From contig CAZGCA010000109.1 of assembly GCA_964524145.1 (NCBI GenBank), forward strand, positions 1 to 17,681: a stretch of 17,681 nt of DNA, given 5' to 3'. Position numbers and translations under genes: made by a program. The notes under the pieces are model-generated. The model did not search any database. It was given only the letters and a program-made list of their open reading frames with translations, and was not told the DNA's origin. Every line of letters begins with the position of its first letter. Position 1 is the stretch's first letter. This document shows, piece by piece, positions 1 to 6,865 of this stretch. The stretch comes from CAZGCA01 sp964524145. Its GTDB lineage: Bacteria; Hydrogenedentota; CAZGCA01.

Positions 1-3000
1 AAGGCGCGGCGTTTGTGTTTCTGGGTTCTGCGTCCGGGCTTCAGGGTAATGCACCCGGGGATACGGGCGTGTGGATGGCCGAGTCGAACCAGGTATATGC
101 ATATTTTGGCTGTTCCGTATCGGGCGCGGGTGACGTGAACGGCGACGGGTACGCGGACGTCATTGTGGGCGCCCCCGAATACGACAACGGTGAGACTGGT
201 GAAGGTGCGGCATTCGTGTTTCTCGGCGGCAACGCGTGGGGCATGACGCAAGACCCCGCGGTGCTTGCAAAGCCTGACGGGAGCTATGTAGCCACGCCCG
301 GGCTGGTGTGGGATACGGACCAGGTCCGGCTCACGCTGGCGGACGGAGCAGAGACCGACGGCTGGACTTCCGACGGGCCGGTTGCGATCCGGCTGGAGTG
401 GGAGATCAAGCCGTGGGCGGTAGCTTTTGACGGGACCGGGCTGGGCCGGTCAATGGAATGGTACGACCCAGCCGACGGCACGGTGAGTTTCGACGAACTC
501 ATCTCTATTCCGGGTGATGTCAACGGCTGGCATTGGCGGGCGCGAGTTCTGCATCTTCCGTTGAACCTTTTTCAGGCGACGGGTACGCCGGGGCCCGTGA
601 CGGCCAAGAGCGGCATTGCGTTGCCGCCCAATCCGCCCGGAACGCGATGGCATCGGCCTCAGTGGGCGACGGTGGGCCCTTCGGACTTCCGGACCTCAGG
701 ATATCTCCCTCCTACTAATCCCGGCGGTGTTGAAGTCACGCAAACACCGCTGACTACTACTGACGACATAATCTGCACGATCAATACCCCGAGCACCTCG
801 CCGGCGCTACCGACCCCGAAGCCCATTGAATACGAGTACACGTGGACGAATGAGGGCACGCCTCACATCCTGCCGGAGGACATCAAAACGATTGTACATA
901 TGACATCGTCGGAAACAGACACGCTGGATTCGTCGGAAACGCTCAAGCACGACGTATGGAAATGCGTCGTTCGCGCCTGGGACGGCGTGCAGTTCTCTCA
1001 CGGCTCATCTTCCGACATAGCCCCCGAAATTGGCAACACCGAGCCCTCGCAGCCCACAATCCGGTGGGAGGGAGGCTCGGGAGTCGAGCCAAACGAGTAC
1101 GGTCCGCTGGACACTCTGAAAGTGCAGATAGCCGGGCAGTACGACGCTGACAACGATGGTCTGGTACCCGAGTTCAGGTGGCAATACTACCGGGGAGCTG
1201 ATTGGCATACGCAGGAGACCGATATATCGAGCACGAGCCTGTCGAGTTGGGTTGCGCCGGACGTTCCTCAGCCGGGTGATGCGTGGAGGTGCAAGGCTCG
1301 GCACTATGACGGCGAAGCCTGGGGTGGGTGGTCGGACCCGGTGGGGGCCACGATCCTGGCAACAGGCATTGACGACCTTTTCATAACGATAGCTGCTGCG
1401 CCTGAAACCGTCACCCTTGGTGAAGGGATAACCATCACGGGTGGTGTCAATCCACCGGCCAGCCTTGCGATAGGATTCAAGAGCAAGATGCCGGGCGATT
1501 TGGATTTCGACCGGGCCTTCCCGGGCGGCGTTACTGCATCCGCCGGCGCGTTCAGCAAGTTCTTCATTCCCGACGCAGCGTCAGAGGGATTATCCAATTG
1601 GCGAATCAAGGCCGTATTCAACGGTAACGAGACCTTCCGTCCTACCGAGAGCAACATCGTCTCGTTCGCCGTGCTAAAGGCTCAGCCGGCGCTCACGCTC
1701 GAACTGTCCCACACCTCGGCGCTACTCAACCTGGGCAACGCCGAGAGTTTCGCTGCGACGGCGACGCTGTCGGTCGAGAACTTCCCGACGGAGCTCAGTC
1801 AGTTGCTGGCCGGGAGAACAATTCGATTGTCGCTTGCGTTCGGCCCAAACAATGAGACACCTTACCACCCTCTTGAGACTACGACGGACGAAAACGGCGT
1901 CGCGGAATTCAGTTTCGCCGGCAGGGAGGACTGGTTCAACCAGGCAGGAGTGTGGAAGTTCAAAGCGGAGTTTGCGGGAGACGACAACTTGACCCTTGCC
2001 TCGTCACCTGATTTCGATGACACCGACGCACGTCTGATTATCAAGGAAGGTGCGGGCTATGCCGTCGTCGTGCTCGGGCGTCTCGACCAGACCGCAGAGG
2101 GTCATGACGCCCATGCGAAGACCACGGACTACATCTACACCACGCTCGAGGGCAGAGCGTTCGACCCGAGTGACATCTACTATATGCGCGAGGTGCTGCC
2201 GGGAGAAACAGTAGCGGAAGACATCGACGTTCATGATACGAGCCCAACGCGGGCAGACGTGCAGTATGCAATAGAGACATGGGCGTACGACAAGATGTTC
2301 GCATCCCCCGCGCCCCTGTACCTCATCTTTGCCGACCACGGCAGTGTTGACAAGTTCCACCTGTGGTCGGCGGAGAACACCGAGGAGGACCAGTATCTCA
2401 CGCCTGCAGAGCTTCAAGGGTACCTCGCGGTGCTGGAGAGCCAGCTCGAAGCCGGCGGTGTGAGCAATCCCGAGATAGCCTTCATCTACGGTGCGTGCCA
2501 CGCGGGAAGCTACATACCGGCAGTATCAGCTCCGAACCGGGTGATCATCACGAGTTGCGCGGCAGACGAGATCTCGTACCGCGGTGTGACGACAGACGAG
2601 TCGGACGTGCGAGACGGCGAATTCTTCCTGATGGAGTTCTTCCGCGAGGCAGGTGCAGGCAAGTCGCTTCGGCAGGCCTTCGAACAGGCGTCTGAGAGAA
2701 CGGTGGGCTACACGGCAACGAAGAGCAGCGGGGTGCTTGCCGAAGAGCCACAGCATCCGTTGCTGGACGACAACGGTGACGGTGAAGGGACGGCAGGCGC
2801 GTCGTCGGGCGAGTTGGGAGCAGACGGTGACCACGCATGGAACATGGTGCTTGGATTGGGTTCAAACGCGGGCAACACGGTGAGCTGGTTTACTGCGAGC
2901 CCGCCGCTCGTGCTGGATAGTGGCGGGACAATACCTGCAGAGACACCTCTGTTCGCTGAGACAACGGGTCGTGCACTGACCACTGACGACGAGGCGTGGA

Positions 3001-4034
3001 TAGAGATCAAGCCCCCTGAATACGACGGTGGCGAGTATGCTGACCCAGACTACCAGGAGTTCCAGAGGCTGGCGGAGATGGCGGGGCCGATTCTGCCGGG
3101 ATACTCGGAGGCCGTCGGAGAGGAGAAGGTCCGGTTCGAGTGGGCGCAGGCAGACTTGGAGCCGTACCTGAACTTCGACACGCCGGGCACGTACAAGGTG
3201 TACTATTTCCTTAAGGATGGCGAGACAGGCCAGGTCAGTGCCTATCTTGTGACGAATGTGTACGTGGCAAAAGCCGACAACCGTGCGCCCGAGCCGGTAG
3301 CATTGGTATATCCCGCTGACGGTGCGACAGTCTTCAGCACAGTCTTCTTCGCCTGGGAGGAGACTACCGACCCGGACGGTGACGCAGTCAGCTACCGTCT
3401 GGAAGTGTCCGAAGACAGCGCGTTCCCGGCGGAAGGTACCATTGTCAGAGACGGTATCCCAGGAACTGTGACGCGGCTGACAGAAGAGGATGGTATCGAG
3501 GATCTCCACATCTACTACTGGCGCGTGATCCCTGCGGACGAATACGGTGCGAGCCCGGAGAACAATTCTGTTCGCACCTGTAGCGTAGACAATGCTAATC
3601 CACCCTTCCCCGGTCTCATGACCGGTATGGTTGAGGACTCGGAGACGGGCGATGGCATTGGTGGTGCGAGTGTGACGCTCACACCGGGCCCCCTGACCAT
3701 GAGTTCGACGACGCGAGGAGCATACTTCTTCGCCAACCTGTGGCCGAGAGCGTACACGGTGCAGGTCTCGGCCACCGGATACGAGAGCCAGAGCAAAGAG
3801 GACGTGACAGTTGCTCCGGGCGATGCGGTGGAGTTGAACTTCCAGTTGATGCGCATCCAGACTAACAGCGATGGTGACGTGAATGGTGACGACACAACTA
3901 ACGCGATAGACGTGCAGCTCGTCATCAACGCCGCGTTGGGTCTTTCCGTCTCCTGGGACTGCGATGTCGATGGCAACGGGGTCGTCAACGCCATCGACGT
4001 CCAACTCGTCATCAACGCCGCGCTGGGGATCTAG
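1..4034 (+). CDS. Large secreted multidomain protein with FG-GAP repeat, peptidase C13 (legumain-like) domain and C-terminal dockerin-like repeats; 5' partial
   Basis: The reading frame is open to the left edge (from base 3), and the first codons read as the end of an FG-GAP repeat (GAAFVFLG), so the start lies outside the window. Residues below are counted from the GTG at 15. An FG-GAP repeat spans 28-72, with Ca-binding DVNGDGYAD at 40-48. Fn3/Ig-like modules follow: a WHWRARV...DFRT module near 90-230, two related repeats at about 236-446, and two Ig-like stretches at 452-680. A C13-like caspase-fold domain covers about 684-955, with His775 in ADHGS and Cys828 in GACHAGS as the likely dyad, followed by the family-typical LLDDNGDGEG. 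After it come an Fn3-like module (1089-1195), a carboxypeptidase-regulatory-like domain (1200-1281) and two dockerin-type Ca loops (1286-1339). Probably cell-surface or secreted. Substrate and partner are unknown. Domain calls are from motif recognition; the protease and dockerin calls are the firmest. Confidence 0.9.
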   Translation, partial: GAAFVFLGSASGLQGNAPGDTGVWMAESNQVYAYFGCSVSGAGDVNGDGYADVIVGAPEYDNGETGEGAAFVFLGGNAWGMTQDPAVLAKPDGSYVATPGLVWDTDQVRLTLADGAETDGWTSDGPVAIRLEWEIKPWAVAFDGTGLGRSMEWYDPADGTVSFDELISIPGDVNGWHWRARVLHLPLNLFQATGTPGPVTAKSGIALPPNPPGTRWHRPQWATVGPSDFRTSGYLPPTNPGGVEVTQTPLTTTDDIICTINTPSTSPALPTPKPIEYEYTWTNEGTPHILPEDIKTIVHMTSSETDTLDSSETLKHDVWKCVVRAWDGVQFSHGSSSDIAPEIGNTEPSQPTIRWEGGSGVEPNEYGPLDTLKVQIAGQYDADNDGLVPEFRWQYYRGADWHTQETDISSTSLSSWVAPDVPQPGDAWRCKARHYDGEAWGGWSDPVGATILATGIDDLFITIAAAPETVTLGEGITITGGVNPPASLAIGFKSKMPGDLDFDRAFPGGVTASAGAFSKFFIPDAASEGLSNWRIKAVFNGNETFRPTESNIVSFAVLKAQPALTLELSHTSALLNLGNAESFAATATLSVENFPTELSQLLAGRTIRLSLAFGPNNETPYHPLETTTDENGVAEFSFAGREDWFNQAGVWKFKAEFAGDDNLTLASSPDFDDTDARLIIKEGAGYAVVVLGRLDQTAEGHDAHAKTTDYIYTTLEGRAFDPSDIYYMREVLPGETVAEDIDVHDTSPTRADVQYAIETWAYDKMFASPAPLYLIFADHGSVDKFHLWSAENTEEDQYLTPAELQGYLAVLESQLEAGGVSNPEIAFIYGACHAGSYIPAVSAPNRVIITSCAADEISYRGVTTDESDVRDGEFFLMEFFREAGAGKSLRQAFEQASERTVGYTATKSSGVLAEEPQHPLLDDNGDGEGTAGASSGELGADGDHAWNMVLGLGSNAGNTVSWFTASPPLVLDSGGTIPAETPLFAETTGRALTTDDEAWIEIKPPEYDGGEYADPDYQEFQRLAEMAGPILPGYSEAVGEEKVRFEWAQADLEPYLNFDTPGTYKVYYFLKDGETGQVSAYLVTNVYVAKADNRAPEPVALVYPADGATVFSTVFFAWEETTDPDGDAVSYRLEVSEDSAFPAEGTIVRDGIPGTVTRLTEEDGIEDLHIYYWRVIPADEYGASPENNSVRTCSVDNANPPFPGLMTGMVEDSETGDGIGGASVTLTPGPLTMSSTTRGAYFFANLWPRAYTVQVSATGYESQSKEDVTVAPGDAVELNFQLMRIQTNSDGDVNGDDTTNAIDVQLVINAALGLSVSWDCDVDGNGVVNAIDVQLVINAALGI
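3870..4031 (+). repeat. Dockerin-type duplicated calcium-binding repeats inside the large protein
   Basis: Two 12-residue loops fit the dockerin/EF-hand pattern with acidic or Asn ligands at positions 1, 3, 5, 9 and 12: DVNGDDTTNAID and DVDGNGVVNAID. Each is followed by the identical helix VQLVINAALG. The DNA is also strongly repeated (about 3898-3938 against 3987-4027). Such modules at the extreme C-terminus usually dock or anchor secreted enzymes, but they also occur widely outside cellulosomes. No cohesin is visible in the window. Confidence 0.85.
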
Positions 4035-4087
4035 AGTTCACCTGAGCCGCAAGTTGTCTTCGAATGCCACCCCCGGTTCCATGAGTA

Positions 4088-4121
4088 GCAGGGGCCGCAT
4101 ACATTTGCACGCGGCCCCTGT
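4088..4121. terminator. Hairpin between convergent genes, probable bidirectional terminator
   Basis: A 9-bp perfect stem (AGGGGCCGC, 4090-4098, with GCGGCCCCT, 4111-4119) is extended by one C-G pair and one G-U pair, with a 12-nt loop. On the plus strand it is followed by GAGTTTTCT, a weak T-tract. It lies 53 nt after the stop of the large protein gene and 18 nt beyond the stop of the convergent HU gene, so it can serve both transcripts. Confidence 0.7.
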
Positions 4122-4139
4122 GAGTTTTCTGTGCAGCGA

Positions 4140-4433
4140 CTACTTCTTCTTGGCCAGGCCGGTTGCGTCCTTGGCAGCCTTGGCGATACGGAATTTCAGC
4201 ACTCTCTTCGCAGGGATCTTGATCGGTTCCCCTGTGGCGGGGTTGCGACCCATCCGCGCTTTCCGATTCACGACCACGAGCTTGCCTATGCCCGGGATGG
4301 TAAACCCGTTCTTGGCCTCCTTGTACGCCAGGGCAGCCAGAGATTCCAAGAACGCAGCGGCCTGCTTCTTGGTCAGATCGTTCTTCTCTGCCAGGGCGGC
4401 CACGATCTGGGCCTTCGTCATCGCTTTCGCCAT
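4140..4433 (-). CDS. HU/IHF-family DNA-binding protein
   Basis: This 97-residue basic protein has the length and layout of bacterial HU/IHF subunits. An N-terminal helical dimerisation part (TKAQIVAALAEKNDLTKKQA) is followed by the beta-arm segment with GFTIPGIGKLVV, then the family signature RKARMGRNPATGEPIKIPA and the C-terminal KFRIAKAAKDA. It bends and compacts DNA as a homo- or heterodimer in the nucleoid. The ATG at 4433 is chosen because AAGGAGG (4439-4445) sits 5 nt upstream. A longer in-frame start at 4457 would put that ribosome site inside the coding region. It is transcribed alone from a promoter at 4507-4536. HU versus IHF cannot be settled from this sequence. Confidence 0.95.
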   Translation of the reverse strand: MAKAMTKAQIVAALAEKNDLTKKQAAAFLESLAALAYKEAKNGFTIPGIGKLVVVNRKARMGRNPATGEPIKIPAKRVLKFRIAKAAKDATGLAKKK

Positions 4434-4438
4434 CGTTT

Positions 4439-4445
4439 CCTCCTT
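4439..4445 (-). promoter_or_regulatory. Shine-Dalgarno site of the HU-family gene
   Basis: AAGGAGG on the minus strand, 5 nt before the ATG at 4433. It decides the start against the upstream in-frame ATG at 4457. Confidence 0.85.
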
Positions 4446-4506
4446 CCGTTGTCCCACCTACCTGCTCTTGAAGCCAGCCGCATGCGCGGCACTTCATCGA
4501 CGGCCA

Positions 4507-4536
4507 ATAGTACAGCACAAGCCCGGTAACAGTCAA
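4507..4536 (-). promoter_or_regulatory. Sigma70-type promoter of the HU-family gene
   Basis: On the minus strand, TTGACT (4531-4536) and TACTAT (4507-4512) are separated by 18 nt. This predicts a start near 4500 and a 5' leader of about 65 nt. The -35 matches 5/6 and the -10 matches 4/6 of the consensus. Confidence 0.55.
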
Positions 4537-4591
4537 TACATATCGGGGGCAATAGACGCATTTGCGGTACGGTCTTTCAATCAGTTGGCAC

Positions 4592-4627
4592 GTTGCGCAG
4601 CGCGTGTCCGCGGAACTGCCGCGCAAC
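4592..4627 (-). terminator. Possible hairpin at the end of the sulfatase-like operon
   Basis: GTTGCGC (4592-4598) and GCGCAAC (4621-4627) form a 7-bp stem with a 22-nt loop, 16 nt past the stop of the last sulfatase-like gene. There is no T-tract, so intrinsic termination here is uncertain. It could instead stabilise the 3' end. Confidence 0.3.
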
Positions 4628-4643
4628 CCCAGAAACAGGGAGT

Positions 4644-6839
4644 TTACAGGTATCCGAGCGCTTTCAACCTGCGTTTGACCTCTTCCGTGAGAGGCGCGGC
4701 TCTTGGCTCGTCCTCTGGTGGTAGTCTGCGTTGCGCAGTCAGACGTTCAAGAAACGTCGCGAGAAGTCCACGATAATGCTCCAGCCGCGATTGGTCTTGT
4801 GCCGCGATGTTGTTCTTCTCTCCGGGGTCGGCGTGCAGATCGTAGACTTCTTCTGTTTGCTTTTTCTCGGACTTGATATACTTCTCTCTGTCCGTCCGGA
4901 CCGCGCGCATACGCCACTTGACGCTCATGTCTCTCTCAGCCATTCTCTGCGCTACTTCCAGCAAGTTTTGCTCGACCAGCTCGCTGACCACAACCTCTCT
5001 CGTATACTTCTTGTGCGGTTGGCCCGACCCAACCAGGGGCAGCAGACTCATACAGTCGGACGGAAGATCCTCTGTGATTCCAAGGATCTCAGCGACCGTA
5101 CCGTAGAGGTCTGTGAGGGATACTTGACGGGTTACGCGTCCTGCCGGCGGTTCTGGGCCGGCAAACCTTATGATCAGAGGAACTCGCACTTGTTCCTCAT
5201 ACAGCGTCTTGCCGTGACGAATGTCACCATGCTCCCAAAACTCCTCCCCATGGTCGGAGAAGATGACGACAACAGTGTTGTCGAGCACGCCCATCTGCTC
5301 GAGCTTGTTCAGGAAGCCGCCGACGACCTCGTCGGTGTAGGCTATCTCACCGTCATAGAGCGCCACCGTATGCACCTTGTCTGCATTAGTGAAGCTTTTC
5401 GCTGATGCATGAGGGACCATTATGGTCTTACCCACCGGTCCCGTGTAGTCACTGTCGAACATGGTGGCAAAGCGCCCGGGAGGTGCGTACGGACCATGGG
5501 TCTGATACGTGTGTACGAAGAGGAAAAACGGGTGTTCCCCATACTCCCTCACCCACTCGAGTGCGGCGTTGAACGTTTTGGCCGCCGTACCTGGGAAGTG
5601 CGCCCAACCACCGCCTGAATACGGGCCGTCCGAATACCGCTCGAACCCTTGTGCAAATCCCAGCGCAGCGCGCACCCATACCCCTTCCGTGTAAGCCGCG
5701 GTTAGGTAGCCGTGCTGGCGCGCGTGCTCGGCAAGTGTTGTTTCCGCCTGTCCGATAGGGGGGCCAAACGGAAAGAGGATAGCTCCGTGGACTGACGGGT
5801 GCAACCCCGTGAAAACCGACGCATGGGAGGGTAATGTCCATGAGGAAGACGCTATTGCATGCTCGAACAGGAACCCGTCCTCGGCAAACTTGTCGATGTT
5901 CGGACTGGTGTCTCGATCGTACCCGTAACATCCCAAGTGATCCGCACGCAGCGTGTCAAGACTTATGAGCACAACGTTGGGACGGTCGGCTTCCTTTTCT
6001 GCCTCCGTCGAGTACATGAGCGGGCCGCTCCACACCGGCGAGACGTACGATGGCGCTTCAGCGTCGCTTTCTCCCGCGCCATCATGAACGATTTCAGTAC
6101 GGAAGACAAAGCTCACTCTCAACCCTGCAAGCTCCGACAGATCGAGACTCGCATCCGCCCAGCCTGCCTCGAACCCCGCTGAGTCGAGGTCTAACGTTTG
6201 GGTGAAAACTGTTGTCCGCCTCCCGCCACGCTCCACGGAGACGGTGAACCGCACGGACGCGTCGGGTCTCTCATCTTCGAGCGCAATACCAAAACCAAGC
6301 CGAGCCGACGACGGTATACGAACGGGCTTCGTGACATACTCCTGAGGCAGCGGGATCACCTCCCTGGCCCATGCTGCAACCGTTCGAGTGTCTCCATCCG
6401 CCGGAAGAACCCGGACCCTCTTTCGGACCAACGCATCAAGATCTCGTTCGGCAGGCAGCGGGACATGTATGTAGCTCGTAGCTTCACCTTCCTTTGCACC
6501 CTCACCCTTTGGACGCAATTGCTGGAACTCTATCCTGACACCGGTAGCGCCGGGACTCAGCTTCTCACTATCCGCAACCGCGCCAAAGGAGATCGTGCCG
6601 TCGTCGGACACTTCGATTTCCCTCGGCTCGCTTCGATACGGTGCGAAAAGCACGTTGCGCGTCTCGCTCGCTATCATCACCTTGGTCTCGTGCCATCTGT
6701 CGCCCGGCACAACGTCCTCGACAAACCGATGGGATGGTGCGCGCGCCGGCTCCCGGGTGCAGCCAGCACAAGCCAGAACTAGTGTGCACAACGCCAGGAG
6801 TGCTGCCATGCTCTCGCCTAACCTGTCTCGTTCATGCAT
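4644..6839 (-). CDS. Sulfatase-fold (alkaline phosphatase superfamily) lipoprotein, paralogue 1 (last gene of operon)
   Basis: 731 residues. The N-terminus is a leader with a good lipobox, VLAC at 21-24, so a membrane-anchored periplasmic or surface protein is inferred. Residues about 30-270 form a beta-rich region with no family I recognise. The sulfatase domain starts at NVVLISLDTLRADH, with probable metal ligand Asp295. At the nucleophile site it has WTLPSH, with Thr335 where classical sulfatases have Cys/Ser (C/S-x-P-x-R). His448 in THGPY and Asp529/His530 in SDHGEE are further active-site residues. Start 6839 was chosen because the longer frame to 7085 overlaps the previous gene's 3' end, and because this Met gives a charged n-region; no strong ribosome site is seen. 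The spacer to the upstream gene is 26 nt. Its C-terminus (ending ALGYL) diverges from the other two copies. Substrate unknown: sulfate ester, phosphodiester or phosphotransfer are all open. Confidence 0.88.
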   Translation of the reverse strand: MHERDRLGESMAALLALCTLVLACAGCTREPARAPSHRFVEDVVPGDRWHETKVMIASETRNVLFAPYRSEPREIEVSDDGTISFGAVADSEKLSPGATGVRIEFQQLRPKGEGAKEGEATSYIHVPLPAERDLDALVRKRVRVLPADGDTRTVAAWAREVIPLPQEYVTKPVRIPSSARLGFGIALEDERPDASVRFTVSVERGGRRTTVFTQTLDLDSAGFEAGWADASLDLSELAGLRVSFVFRTEIVHDGAGESDAEAPSYVSPVWSGPLMYSTEAEKEADRPNVVLISLDTLRADHLGCYGYDRDTSPNIDKFAEDGFLFEHAIASSSWTLPSHASVFTGLHPSVHGAILFPFGPPIGQAETTLAEHARQHGYLTAAYTEGVWVRAALGFAQGFERYSDGPYSGGGWAHFPGTAAKTFNAALEWVREYGEHPFFLFVHTYQTHGPYAPPGRFATMFDSDYTGPVGKTIMVPHASAKSFTNADKVHTVALYDGEIAYTDEVVGGFLNKLEQMGVLDNTVVVIFSDHGEEFWEHGDIRHGKTLYEEQVRVPLIIRFAGPEPPAGRVTRQVSLTDLYGTVAEILGITEDLPSDCMSLLPLVGSGQPHKKYTREVVVSELVEQNLLEVAQRMAERDMSVKWRMRAVRTDREKYIKSEKKQTEEVYDLHADPGEKNNIAAQDQSRLEHYRGLLATFLERLTAQRRLPPEDEPRAAPLTEEVKRRLKALGYL

Positions 6840-6865
6840 ATCCAAAGTCCGGAACACGTAGATGT

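Noticed and set aside
2862..4004. 380-codon open frame on the minus strand under the large protein gene
   Set aside because: Antisense to a frame with clear domains; its composition is Arg/His/Val-rich with no recognisable domain, typical of a shadow frame in GC-rich DNA.
4434..4457. Eight-residue extension of the HU-family protein to an upstream ATG
   Set aside because: It would place the strong AAGGAGG ribosome site inside the coding sequence.
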